Positions 1 through 13,292 of a stretch of DNA of 64,000 bases are shown piece by piece. Made by a program: the position numbers and the translations under genes. The stretch is taken from contig JANCRA010000003.1 of the NCBI GenBank assembly GCA_024362935.1, positions 36,269,291 through 36,333,290 of the forward strand, in the 5' to 3' direction. How positions within the stretch are numbered: the stretch's first letter is position 1; each line of letters starts with the position of its first letter. Origin of the DNA: Setophaga petechia (lineage: Eukaryota > Chordata > Aves > Passeriformes > Parulidae). The notes under the pieces are model-generated. The model worked only from the letters and a program-made list of their open reading frames with translations, did no database searches and had not been told where the DNA came from.

Positions 1-3000
1 AGGAACTGTCTTTCTATTCAGAGCAATATTATGTGTTCTGTGTCTTTTGTCTCTTTCTTTTACAAGGTGGTTTCATCCTTCATCATCAACTTGTGGTAGA
101 TTTAAAAAAAATTAAATTCCTGTTTTGGCCTTTATGCATAGAATCTCTTTAACTTATCTTTCTGAATTTATACAACACTGACACAAATTTGCTATCTTTC
201 TACTTGTTCTGAAGCTTGTTGCATTAGCTGAAGTAATATACAACAATTTATAGATCATTAAGCAATTTGTTTACAATGCCAGGGATCATTTTTGACCTAA
301 TTTTTACGTGGGGGGTCAAAATAAGAGAAGCACAAAAACTTATATGTATGCTCTGAACAATAAGCACAGACAAGTGACTTTACAAAAGTTTTTGTGCAAG
401 AGTTGCCTCAAGGAATCATAGAGGAGAGATGGAAATGACCAAAGTGATGGAGATGTTCCCTTCATCTCAATTGGATTTCCTAGCATGTCCATCACTGAAG
501 ACAATTACAACTACAGAATGGTGGCTCAAAAATATTAGGAAGAGTTGAACGAGAAGAACACCACAAGGTACCACTTCAGCATTAACTAGTGTACCAGCAA
601 AACAATTCTACACCTCAATTTTTACTTACTGATAATGTAGTACCATTCTGGGTCACAGAGGAAAATCCCAAGTAGTTCAGTTCCTCTGTGGCAAGCATGG
701 CAAGCTTGCCAAGGAAAAGTGAGACTTTCACTTGTCCAGGGAGACATTGCAAACCTAGCACTTGGTAGAGCATCCTGTAGGATAGCCATCGTCTCAAATA
801 TCACTGCTGCATGGATGGAGTGTAATTTCTTGACTTGGTTACTCCTATTTCAACTAGGCAGCTCTCTAGAATAGCTTGCCTGCTTTAGTAAAAACTTGGA
901 GGTCACTAAAAGCTTTGAAAATGGGCCTTAGCTGACATGTTTCAGCAAAGAAAACAAAATATTAAGCACTGCTTATATCAGCACTTTTGTGCTTGTGAAC
1001 ATAAAACACCTTGTTTATATAAACATCTGCCAAAACACAAGTATAGAAGTCATGCTTTGAGGTAGCTCTCTGTATTTTTCTACAAATGCTGATCTTTATT
1101 ATGAAGTTAATTTTAATAGGCTGTCTAGAACTGGTCAGATATTCAAGGAAAAATGAAAAATAATATTAGGTGAAATACTTTAAGATTCCACTTACAGCTT
1201 CTAAGTGTTTGCTTACTGTCACACTTGAATGGCATTTTCCTTGGAAGAAATATCTCCTTTTTGTTAAATCTGCAGGGAGGACACTGATTACTGAATGGAA
1301 AAGTTGTCTTCTAAGACTGCTTTGGCCTGTCTGTGCTTATTTTATGAGAATTGACAGCATATTTGACTTCCAATAAAGATACATACTCGGAGAAAATGCC
1401 ATTTATCCATGTCCAATCCAAAAGCCAAAAAGTGGGAGAACATGATGAATTAAGCAGTTGCCAAGCTATTAGAAGGACAAAACTCTAATTTTTCCTAGGA
1501 AATTAATATAATTGTAGAGTACAAGCTGTGACAGTGCTAACTGAGGAACCAGGGGAGTTTCAAAGATATTTCTTTAGTTCCAGTCAGGATAAGGCTTTGG
1601 TTTATATCTCCTGGGTGTCCCCACTTACTGCATTTTTATTTCTAGCTCATTAAATGGTTTCCTGTCAGACTGAGGTAAACCAGACAATGAGCTCTAGTAG
1701 AATATCTACTGGGCTTCAGCTACTAATGGGTCCTCAGGCTACCAGAAAAGAGTAGATACAACTAGTCTGAAATGGAATTGCTGGTAGGGGAATAGAACTG
1801 CAGTAGCGTTTATTGCCATTGTATTGTTAATGTTTACTCTCTATTACTGTTCTAGTACCCGCTCCTATTGTACCACGCTATTTGATAACACTTGTATCTA
1901 ATTCTCTATCTGGCAGCTTCTCCAAGTGCTTGCTTCATGTTCATCAAATGTACACAAGACACATTGAAAAAGAGTTTATGGTCTTGTCCACAGGAGTAGT
2001 CTTTTTGGGGAGTTTATTGAGAAATATGAAGGTCTAGAAAAATCTTTAAAACTATTGTCATTATTTTGGTGAGTTACTTTTTCTTTTAGTTCTCAGAAGC
2101 AGAGGCAACAAAGAGGAGAAAAAAATGCCAGTCATATATCACTTTTTTTCCATGACCAGGTAGAAAGAAGATTTCTGAGCACTCTTGTCAATGGTAAATG
2201 TTCATTTGATGCTTCTCTGTAATCATTATATCATTTGTCATGAAAGCACATGTATAGCTAGAATTTTCAAAGAACAGTGGTTGTGCTCTGGGAAGAAATA
2301 AACTATCTATCTTCCACTAAAATTATATAAAAAAATTTTCATGTCAAGACTAACAAGGGTCAAAAGGCAAGATGTTAATCCTCTCTTACCATGATCATAG
2401 AATGCAGTGAGAAATGAGCACATTAGATCATTCCTATGTGGATTTTTTATTTTTTCTGGCTGAAGCTGACAAATAGACACATGATATTACTAGATGTGAG
2501 TCAGTAAAGAGAGCTAATTAGCAAAGGCTGCCTGTAGGAAAGGCTAGGGATGGGATACCACACCTCAGCATCAGGCTAAGTGCAATGCAAAGCTTGTCTG
2601 CCTAGTCCAGTCTCAGAAGGTACATAATTACTAATGCACCATCACAGATATTAAAGCTTGTTCCAAAAAGGCCTAATTGTCTTTTTGAGCCTACATAAGA
2701 CAATTTCTGCAACCTTAGCCAAGTACTGTAAAGGTATTGTTAAGTAACCTATGATCTCAGAATTTAGGACCAAGTAATAATCCATATACACTATCAGCTT
2801 TTAATTTTGAAAACTGAGGTTTTGTTGTGCTCTTTCAAATTAATTCAGGAGTTAGCTTTCTTTAATTGTATTATTATAAGTCCTTTCCCTTCACAAGATA
2901 AATTTGTAATTTAAAGTTGGAATCTTCATACCATTTAATAAGACCCAGAGGAGAGAACACCATATTACAAAAATTATTCTCTATTGATTGCATTAAAATT

Positions 3001-6000
3001 CTGTTAATGACAGAATTTTTAAAATACCCTAGATATTGTATATACCAGGATCCCTGGTAATTACCTTCATCTAGTAATAAAGATGTGAGAAACTAGCAAA
3101 ATATACAAAACAAGCAGGATAGACGAGTGTGTTGACAGAGATTTGAGTAGGTATGGTTAAGAACAAATAGGAAGTATAGAATCCTTAAACATTCAGCTGT
3201 AGCAGTAGCAACAGCTTTTCCATGAGTTCCACAAGACCTGTCAGCAGAGGAGCTTCAATTTCCTGAACTGAGGCATAAGATGCCAACCCAAATTGTCCCA
3301 TGAGAAGTATTTTTTACACATTGTAATGGCATAGTATAGAGAAAGTAAGGGATTTATGATCTGAGAACTGTTTATTGTTTCTAAACTTTAGAAAATATCT
3401 GGTCTCCCTGTGAACTCATGGAGAATTTAAATTCCAAAAATAGAAGTTAAAAATTACAAGCACATGAGAGTCTTAATTGATGGCCGACTCAAAAAGTATA
3501 AAAGGTGTAGATGAAACAGAGATTCAGACAAGAGAAGTCCTTAATATGATTGGTCTGGAGTGACACAATTCCTGAAGTAATAAATGATAATGAAAAAATT
3601 ACCCAGGACCAATTTATCTTGCCTGTCTTTTTAGTGATAAACAGCGTGAAAACAGTGCAACCACAAGTTTGGTCATCTCTAAAAAAGATCTGACCACTTC
3701 CTGTTTGCTTTTCCCAAGTGCTAGATTTGCATCAGAGAGCTTATGTATTGTCTGTATGAGCTTGTGAGACCCACAAGTGTCCTCCAAGATATGTACAACC
3801 TGTAATTATTGGTTTGTGCTTGAGTCAAAAAAAAAGGGAGAGGGATAGTGGTATATTTATTTTTATTGTAATCAAAATATATAATAGTTTATGACAAAGT
3901 CTATTATCCCCTGGAAGGAAAAGGAAACAAGGAAATGCCTTTATGCTGCAACAAAAGCTAAATCACTTCAACTGTCAGCCTCCATTATGACACACTGAGC
4001 AGGGACAGAGATTGCAAAGCCAATTTGTCCATCAGGTTTTGAAAAGTGCTAGCAAATATAAATAAAGAAATAGAGCTGAATATGTTTCTATAGGCATTAA
4101 TATGGTTGATTTCCATAGATATAAGCCACCCCTGCTGATAATTTTCATGTCATTTTGGAGATCAGTGCTAGGAGCAAAATGCAGCTCTGCTCCAGGATGT
4201 TGAGAAACAAAAAGTAGTATTTGTTTTTATGCTAATAAGATTTGAAGAATGTCCCTTCATCCCTGGGGGTTTATCTTTCAAAGGACATCAGTCACTTTCC
4301 TGAACCAGTGTTTAGGTTTAATTTATGAATTGTCTACCATCTCTATATTAGGCAACCTGCATTAATAGAATTTCAAATCTTGGTTATCATACTGTATCCC
4401 AAAAGTTCTCCATGCAATCCAAACTCTCCTTCCATATGGTATTGAAGCAGTCTGCCTACAGAAGAAGGTGGAAGCCTACTAGAGGCAGAATCACTTGGGC
4501 TGATGATTTGCCAGCAGGTTCTCAGCAAGCCATTGAGAAATGCAGCCAGTAGAATATATCCAGTGTCCATGCTTCACAGATTGGGTGCTAGTCAGGCTGA
4601 GAATTCATAAGGCTGAAAGGCAGAGTTTGGCTGGGGCAGAGTTTATCTTCTTCACAGTGACTGCTATGGGGCTGTGTTTTGGGCTTGAGCTGAATATAGG
4701 GTTGGTAATACAGAGATGTGTTTATGAATGCCTGAGCAGAGCTCACACAGAGCCAAGGCCTTTTCTGCTCAGTTGTGGCTGGGGTTGAACTATGACACAC
4801 AGAAAAAGAATCGGTTTGAAAAAGAGAGAATTACTTTTCTTGTCCAAGATGAAAATGAATGCTTTTTTAAAGTAGTAGATGGGAATTTGTGGATTTGCAT
4901 CTTGCATTCACTCCCACATCTAGTCTGAGCTTCAATTAGGGCTGGTGGCATAGTTTGTTTGCCTGAGGTAGCTACAGATCATAGTATCTACCTATTCACC
5001 TTTTTTTTTATTTTTTTCTACTTCATCAATGTGAGTCAAAGTACTTGCTTGAAACTGTCAAGATAATTTACTCTGAATTCTTCTCTTGGAAATGCAGATA
5101 CATAGAGATGAAGAAAAAGAGAAGAAAATATGAAAAGAATGTTCTTCCAAGGCTTGAAAAGAATGGTGGATGAGTATAAGGACTTGGCCATGACAAGAGA
5201 AAATTTTAGACAGGGTCAATGACACATTAACTTGCTGAGTTCTAGGGATAACAGCTGGGCCTGATTTTTGCACAGCATAGTTCATGATAAAAACATCAGA
5301 AAGTCCAAGCACTCCTCAGAGAGCTGCCTGACGGATGTCAGCTAGGCCTCCAAATATCTTCTTTTACTGTCAACTGTATGATGAGGATAGTAACAAGTAT
5401 AATAAAGTCAAGTTTAAACTCCTTACGAGTCTAACATTTTATGTTAGTTACATTTTAATTATTCTTTAATCAGAAATCTTATACTACCTCTTTTTAGGTC
5501 TGTGTTTGTTTCTGGTTTCACTAAAGGGATTTTTTTTTTCAAATTATTAGAAATTGAATGTTAACAAGCAATAATAGCAGAAAAAAGAACTCATAGATAA
5601 AGGACACATCTTTCAGTAATATCAATTAGCAGCACTAGGTTCACTGAAATCAATGTGAACTGAGTCATTGACTTCAAGAGCTCTAAAGGCCACCAAAAAT
5701 GTTTTAGATGGAGATATGAAAGGAAACCTGGAGAGATTTTCAGGTGAAGGTTTTCTTCTGTTTGTAGCAATCTTACTGGTTTCCATAGGGATTTCCAATG
5801 AGAAGAAATAAGAAAGGAACTGCTCAGCTAGAGTCACCTAGAGGATAAGAGCATATAATCTATTTAAAACAAATTAAGCATCAGGTATCATCTATAGCTG
5901 TTCTTCTTCTTTTTGATATGTAAAAGAGAATTTGGAGTTCTAAGAAAACTCAAAATACAGTTAAAATTTACAGACATCAGTTCTTATCATTGTAATAGCA

Positions 6001-8920
6001 TTCATTAACTTCTGGAAGTGCTTCAAAATCCAAAATGTGCTCTGTATTGCTATTCAGTTTGTATTTCTAGTTCCAGGGACTCATCTGACTTTTGCACAAG
6101 TATGTTTTCAGCTGGTTTTAAATCTCTGTACCTCCACAGAGCCACCATGACTGACAGCTATGTAACTCTCAATAGCAAGAAAGCAGGCTGATATCTGTAT
6201 AATCAGTTGAGAGGGCAAAAAATTCCTGATAATATCATGTTCTACCAACTCAGACCAGCATGTACGTAAGTTTTGCTGCACAGGGAATTTAATGAAAAAA
6301 AGATCCTAGCACAAGCTTCCCTTCCTGGAAATTGGTATTTTGAACCTGCTTTATCAAGATCCTAAATTGTGACTCATTGCCATTGCTAAGGTGAGCTGTT
6401 ACACATAATGGCAACTGATTTCTGCAAGAAAGTCTTCAGGTACAGACCTGTACATCTTCCTTATTCAACCAAACTTAACAAAACAGTGATTATAAACACA
6501 GCATGTATTGGCCTACAACTATAGAGGTTTAACTCTCTGCCTGATACAATTAGGCTCAGGAGTGCCTAGGGAGTGTCTTCCAAAGCAGCAAGTGCAATGG
6601 TGTCACATGAGAGCCTTCATTGTGGTTAAGAACACCCTGGGGCTTGGTGTTCTCAATCTCTATAGACTGGTCCATTTCAGCTTTTCACTGCAAGGATTTT
6701 GGACCTAATGTCCTTTGTTTTGCTGTTTGTATGTAACCATCCAAGGTGCAATCTCATTAGATCACAGTGTGGATTCCTGTGACACCTGTACTATTTGTGA
6801 CTACTATTTCCCATGAGGGAGAGGCGCCACAGAAGGCCCCTGAAGTAATTGGAGTTTTCAAAGCCCTCAATTATACTGAGAGGGCTTTTGTCTCTCTATA
6901 CTTCCATAAGCCCCCAAAGACTCTGGCATGTATAAGGGAAGTCTTGTTTTCTGTTTTCTGCTCAATAAAAAGTCAGCAAAACACAGATGATGCTTTCAGC
7001 TATAGAAGTATTTTTGTTATCCTTTCGCCCAACATATTTCTTACTTGAAAGCGTATTCACTTCCATTCTTATATCACATTTCTCCTAGCAATGCGATATT
7101 TGGAACTTACTGCCCATAATTTTAAATTGGCCCACATATGCCTTTAGTTTTGATGAAATGATTGAAGAATGCCTAAAATAAACCTTTAAAATACTTAGTT
7201 ATTCCAAGTTAACTGCCAAGATTTAACATGAAATAAAAATTACTGGTGAAAATCAGTCCCAGAGTTTATAAAACCTTAGTAAAAAAAGAATTATGTAGAA
7301 AGCTCAGGGGCTTAGCATTTGCAAGAGCCATTCCCAGCCCAAGCTTTGGCAGCAGATTTAGCTTCCGCACATCCGCAAGGTGTGGAGAACCTCTCTTGAT
7401 TCCTGTGACAGAACAGCATCTTGCAAACAGCATTTGACCCTTGAGAGGCTCAGGAACTAGTCCTCCTCCTGGTATCTTTGGAAGTGGTTAGATTCACTGA
7501 GGAGAGTGAACTGTCAGCCTTCACTTTCCTCCAGAGCATGATCTGGGCAGCTGAGAGGAGCACACAGCATTCTGCATAGGTCTGTCAAATTCTGAGCTAT
7601 CAGATACTCTATGGAAAGGGAGAAGAAGGAGGATAATTCTGATATACTGAAGCACTTTTTGTGGAATAGACCTACTAAGAATCCTTGGGTACTGCTGTTA
7701 CTACAGCCACATGTGGATAATGGAGAAAAGCTACATCTAAAGTAAAAAGTTATTATATCATAACACCCAATACAAGAGCCTACAAGCTCCATTAACATCA
7801 GGGAGAAGAAAAACCTTTTTCTTGAGAGTAGATAGCGTGCTGGACTTGCATAATCACCTTGTTCACATTTTCTTCTGCAACCAAACTAACAAGAAGATTT
7901 TGTAGATATAAAAATTACATATACAGACATGAAATTCCTTGCCAAACTTTATAAGATAAATACACAGGTGCATTTAGAAAATGACTGTAGACAAACAAAC
8001 AACAGATATATAGAGATATTCTATAAATTATTGAATAGAATGGAAGGTAAAAAATATTACATAAATGTTTCGATATCTTAAAACAACAAAGAGTTCAATA
8101 TGATTTACTTAGTCAGGGTAGACTAAAATTCACTAGTATAATAACAGAACCATTTGTCTTAGCAAGTATCTTGTTATTGGTGATCAATAATGTAGTTGAG
8201 ATGACTGATGGCTTTGTTTTCCTGTGGTGCCTCAGCCAGACTAAATTATTTATTTGACATGCTGCCTCTTGGCAAATGCTAGGAAACAGTGATAAGAAAT
8301 TTGCATGCCTCTGTAGATACCTCTGAATGACTATGAGATGTTCCTCAAACTTTTGGTGAATGACATATGGCTGTAGTTTGAGGGACAGTTTTGCTGACCG
8401 GACATGCTTTTGTCTCCTGGCATGAATAGCAATGTAGACATCAGAATGAAAACTAAGAGGCTATTTTTTTTTGGTTGTTGTTGTACATGACAGAGGAGAA
8501 AATGATGGCATTTTGAGAAATGAATGTCTCTAAATTTGAATGTCTCTAAATACTCAAGAACCTGCCTCATTATGCCAGGATATTTAAGTTGTTAGAGACA
8601 ATTTTAATTACCTTGAGACAGGTAAAAGTGTAAAAATAATAAAAGAGCATAAAAACTTATTAGCGGGACAGAGAAAAAGTCTCCTAAGCTGACTAAGCTC
8701 ATTATTAGTGCCCCTGACAGTGGCCAGTGAAGGAAGATGAGTTGAACAATGAATGTAAGAGTATAACCAATTCAGAACAGTATTTACCCTTTTGTATTTT
8801 GCCATTTTTGTGTCATCTGTTCTCCACACTGAAATGTTCTTTTTTTAAATATATACAAGCCTTTCAATAACTCCAGGCATCCTTGCCCTTCTCAGTGCTG
8901 CTGTGTTACAGTCTATTAAG
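1..8920. other. Noncoding AT-rich stretch, no recognised gene
   Basis: I see no gene here. All open frames are under 95 codons, lie on both strands, and show no family motif, repeated domain or signal peptide. There is no CpG island. Small local structures include a 16-bp tandem duplication at 8521-8552, a weak inverted repeat at 5646-5675, and the 12-bp palindrome GGCAAGCTTGCC near position 700. A diverged repeat could have escaped reading by eye. Confidence 0.7.
8521..8552. repeat. Tandem duplication, 2 x 16 bp
   Basis: Two adjacent copies of TGAATGTCTCTAAATT/A lie head to tail and differ only at the last base. This looks like a simple replication-slippage duplication. No function is suggested. 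Confidence 0.9.
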
Positions 8921-9305
8921 ATATGGCGATCAAAACTGCACTCAAGGTATGTGTGGAAAACGACTTACACATGGTTAAACAATATTAATTTTTCTTATGT
9001 TTTCTTAATGAATAAGTCATAATACAATGTTTTTTTTTTCTTTTTATATTTAATCCTATTTTACAGCTAATTTTAGACTCTTGCTGGGCATGAAGCTGAT
9101 ACTTTCAAACATCTATCCACAATAATTCCAGTGTCTTTGGACAAGAAAACATTTCTGTCTATGAAAAATGATAGTTTAGAGACAGTCATGATGCACTGTT
9201 TTCTCCTTACACATTACTTTTTTTTTTCCATTTAATTTGACTTGCTGTATTATAAACCAGTTGCTTAGTATCACAAGACCCTTCTACATGCCTTAATTGT
9301 CTGGC
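8921..9305 (-). mobile_element. Ancient L3/CR1-like LINE relic
   Basis: The order of short conserved phrases follows the ancient amniote L3/CR1 repeat as I remember it. A 'CAAAACTGCACTCAAGGTAT' segment comes first. It is followed by AT-rich filler, an 'ACAGCTAATTTTAGAC' block, a 'CTATCCACAATAATTCCAGT' block, 'CATTACTTT', and finally 'CAGTTGCTTAGTATCACAAG' with 'ACCCTTCTACA'. In recent bird CR1 copies this reading direction is antisense to the reverse transcriptase, so I place the relic on the minus strand. It is heavily mutated and has no open frame. The end points are approximate, and the blocks are partly out of the order I expect, which suggests small rearrangements or imperfect recall. 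Some copies of such relics have become conserved regulatory DNA. Confidence 0.6.
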
Positions 9306-12180
9306 CTAGTGCTCTAGTGCTAGCCTAGAAAACGTGCTCCTGGTACTATGGTGCTGCACTGCAGCTCTCAAGCCCCCCAGCAGACACAGCTGTGGCAGGG
9401 CTTGGCATTTGTTTGGCTCTGCCAGGACACCTATGGCTCAGTGCTGGAGGATGGAAGAGGGGTTTTGTTCTTTTGTAATTGACAGCTGAGGACCACCACA
9501 TTGACTTCCACTGCAATTTTTCCAGTATTAGGAACTAATTTTGGTGCTCATGTCTGGCCAGTTTTGTGACACGTAGCTTCCAATATCTTTGATCTTGAGA
9601 TCTGTAATGCAGCAAGATGAATCTCTTGAGTGCTGGAAAAAACTGTGCCGTGTCTTGCTGTGAATCCTACATAGCAGCTAACAGCACTCCGAAACTTTTG
9701 TTTATTGTACCTATTCAGAGAAAATTAGTGTGCTTTGAAGAGGTAAGGCAGAATGGATGATTACATATTCTATTAGTACTCATCTGCTTAACATCATTTC
9801 CTAATTCACAGCTCTAAAACTTTTCACAGGACCTTTAAAATACAATCACTTTTCCTTTCCTATTTCCTAATAATTCAAACTGAGTGTGGAACCTGACATG
9901 CAATCAGGCTAATACAGGTCGATATCCATTTTCTTTCAGTTAAAGAGGAATTTTAACACGGTGATAGCAGCTGTGGAATCACAAACAGCTACAGTATATC
10001 TATCTGTCTGTTTGCTGAACAGGAAGGGTGGGGACTGACTCAGCTGCCTTTAGCCATGCTGAATGAAAACTACCACTGTAACTCACTAGGTAAGACAAAG
10101 CATATCACTGCTGATTAAGACAAAACTTGTTTGAGAATCATTCAACCTCATCCATATCTTTTTAATTTACATTTCATTCACAAATATAAGGCTTAAACAC
10201 TTTACAATTTGGTGTGATCTCACTTGGGAAAGTGTAGAAGAGAAGATATTCTTCTCTAACTAGAAGAGTTAAAAATACAGCTTGTGAGATCAAAACCAAG
10301 CCCTACATAAAATATACACAAAAAATCCTGAAAAAAAATTACCCACTTGCGTGCAGAGGGATCTTCCGCTCTGTTTTTAACAACACACAGTAATGGAAGT
10401 TGATGGCTAGAATCTGCAAATCAATTCTGCACCCAGCTGAAATTGCCACAAAAGCTTAGGATGCCATGAGGCAAGGAACTGTCAGAAGCTTGCCTAAAGA
10501 CCGTGGCTGGATATTTGTGAATAGAACTCTGAGATGTCCAGGACTTTATTTTACATGTCATCCAAAAAATGCCACAGTCCCCCCAGATGATATAGCAAAT
10601 TATTCATGCATAAACTTAATTACCCATATGACATTTATCACAAACATCTATCTGCATTGGCTGGTTATGATAGCCTGAATTCTGAGTTTTTAATGTTGCT
10701 ATGATGCAGTCATTAAAACAAATTAGGGACAGAAAAAAATAAAAATTGCTTCATTTTTTAAAAAACTAAGATAGCTTTTGCTTTGGTAACTGTTTTCGAG
10801 GCTGAGTGACTGAGATTTTGCTGATGCACCACTCCATAGAGGTGAATAGTCTACCTGAAAGTGACTGACTTAATTCTGCTGGATCATGGTTTACAGAACA
10901 TGCCTAAAATGAATAAATTCAATTTGTTTCTAGGCTTCAAGGTATCATTTGCTTGTGTCTGGAAAGAAGATGAGTGCTAGAGGCCAAAAAAGAGGAGAAG
11001 ATCCATGGCAGACAAAATGATTGAGATGAATGGTGGACTACATATAAAACTCTTACAAACAGTTGCGCAGACAACAAGAAATCCAGAAAAATGAAACTAT
11101 GAGAGGATTTCCATCAGGTCAGGATGTGCTTTATTGTCATACTCACCTGGCTCCTTTTCAGTCTATTTCACTGTGCGTGGGTGAAGGAGCTATGACAAAG
11201 TTGCATATGAAGAAATAATTGACTGTGAACATGTAGACAGCTTTAGGCTCTAGGGATATTAAGCAAACACTTATGAAAATCCTGTGAGATTGCTCAACAC
11301 AGAGTTGACTAGAAGAGAGTGAAGTCTAATCCAAGAGCTATGAACCCCAGTATAACTAATTCTTGTGACCCCTTTAGTTGCCATGATTTCCAAGGCATGC
11401 ATGAGAGGGACACATTATTTATTGGGTGAGAATACTAGGACTTGACCCTTGAACATATACACTATATAGTCATACTGTATTATTCTACTAAGGTAGATTC
11501 TGCATTTTTGCATAACTTTATTTATGTTCATTTATTGTTTGAAAACAAACAAGGTCTTACTTAGAGGAGTTGTCCCTCCTTCTTTCTCTCTCCCTTCCAT
11601 GCTGTTGTAATCCAAACCCTTCTTTGTGCCAGTCTCTCTATCAAATTGAGCTCTTGTATTAGGTTCAATACAATTTGCACAGAAAATGAGACTAACTGTC
11701 CCCTATGGTTTGGGTCATCTGAAGGATACCATCTATTGGAAGAACTGTGTGAATTTTACCTACGGAAATACTGAGGGGGCAAGTTTAAAAGAGTTTAATT
11801 AATTTGCATCCCTAAAGGTGAAGAGCTAGGCACTGTTGAGAATTAGAGAGTTAATGTGGCTGTGAAAGCTACATGGGATGATTTGGTGTGTCATAATGAA
11901 TTATGACAGCCTATATTGATATCAAACAATGTATCTCAAAGGAGAAAATGTGGAAACTCAAGGACAATTTCTAAAGGTACCACCATTATCCCTGAAGTTC
12001 CCACTCCAGAGTGGGTTTTAAATGAATACTAAATGTTCCAAGCAGAAATGCAGCCAAGAAGGAGCAGTTTGGAACCAAAACATAGAAAGGCCCTGAAACC
12101 ACAGAAAACTTCTGCAGATTGTTAGGGGAGAGATAGTCGAGACACCTCCACCACATGTTTTTAATAGTTTAAAATCTTTT
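9306..12180. other. Noncoding stretch, nothing recognised
   Basis: No open frame exceeds 70 codons and I recognise no family. A somewhat GC-richer patch at about 9330-9460 contains a short repeated word (TAGTGCTC/TAGTGCTA near 9310). Otherwise this is ordinary AT-rich DNA. Confidence 0.65.
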
Positions 12181-12217
12181 ACAATGACGTCATTGTTTCA
12201 TTTGCATTGCATATAAG
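12181..12217. promoter_or_regulatory. CRE palindrome + octamer + TATA-like cluster
   Basis: Positions 12181-12196 form the perfect 16-bp palindrome ACAATGACGTCATTGT. Its centre is a full cyclic-AMP response element, TGACGTCA (12185-12192), the binding site for CREB/ATF dimers. The flanking ACAAT/ATTGT are SOX-type half sites. Three bases downstream lies a perfect octamer ATTTGCAT (12200-12207), the POU/OCT recognition word, and then ATATAAG (12211-12217), which resembles a TATA box. The CpG in the CRE survives in strongly CpG-depleted surroundings. I infer an enhancer or minor promoter. No open frame or CpG island follows, so promoter function is unproven. Confidence 0.4.
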
Positions 12218-13268
12218 ATAGAAGATCAATGCATCAGCATCAGTGACTGTGACAAATCTTTACACACAGGCACAGCCTCTTGCAAAGAATTTTGTACTAT
12301 TGAAAATTCTGAAAATTATATATAGAGAAGGAGTTCTTGCCCTCCCAGAGATTATTGTGGAGCCACAGGCTGCTTTATGCAGACAATTTTCTGAGGATAG
12401 GCACAACTGAAGATCTCATGTCAGTTGAACAATGAATTAAAAAAAATAACTACCTACATGAAATTCCATATGCAGAAAAGAGCAACAGGTTATTCTTAAT
12501 GCAATGATGTGCATCTAAAGGATTGCTAAGGATCTAATAACTGTCCCGTCTATCCTGATAAATGTCTAACAGAACTCCTCCTTCCTGACCTCTGAAAACA
12601 GCCCACTTTTTGTGATAATGCCATCTTCAGAAAGACCCATTATTCACCTGCTTGAATACTGTATAGGCTGGCAAGGTTGAACAGTTCATTAATACTTCCA
12701 GTTTTGCATTTACATTGGGCATAGATAACCTGAGAATCCAGTGCAAGAGATCAGTAGACAATTTGGACTGGGCTGCCATGTGCTAAAGGATGTGTTCTAG
12801 TTGCAACAGGAGAAAAAGTAATCATCCTGTCCATCAACAACACAGGTAATAGTGCAAATGCAAAGCTGAGGTAAGGAACTCCTTGATTTTAGCAAGTCCA
12901 TACAAAAGATACAAATATTTGACAGGACCCATTAGGAGACATGCAAGCTGCATCATATTACTTTGGCGTGAAAGAGTAATTCAAGCAACGAAATGATTTG
13001 GTGATAAGGGTGGTAAAAAAGGTGCTCACATCTTATCTTACTCTTTTTTTCAACTGTTTAAGAGCTAGCTTTTAATGGCAGCTGTCTTGCAACCTCTGCT
13101 ACGATCTATTTTTCTCCAGAAGTACAGACAGGGTAAGGACTACCATCCCTGTGCTGTGCTCTGAGCTCAGCATCTTAAATTCACTGAATCTGCAGTAAGA
13201 TTAAGAAGAGAAAGCTTTAGTACTTGTCATAATACCATGTCTAATCTAATGTAAGAGGTAACAATATA

Positions 13269-13292
13269 ATTTGTTATATTATTTGTTATATA
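13269..13292. repeat. Tandem duplication, 2 x 12 bp
   Basis: ATTTGTTATATT is followed directly by ATTTGTTATATA. This is a low-complexity, AT-rich slippage product. Confidence 0.85.

Noticed and set aside
3490..3510. TATAAAAGG word as a possible promoter
   Set aside because: Isolated TATA-like words are frequent in AT-rich DNA, and no neighbouring elements or frame support it.
5646..5675. Inverted repeat GAAATCAATG / CATTGACTTC
   Set aside because: 9/10 arms with a 10-base spacer, in a wording common to old amniote repeats. Not distinctive enough.
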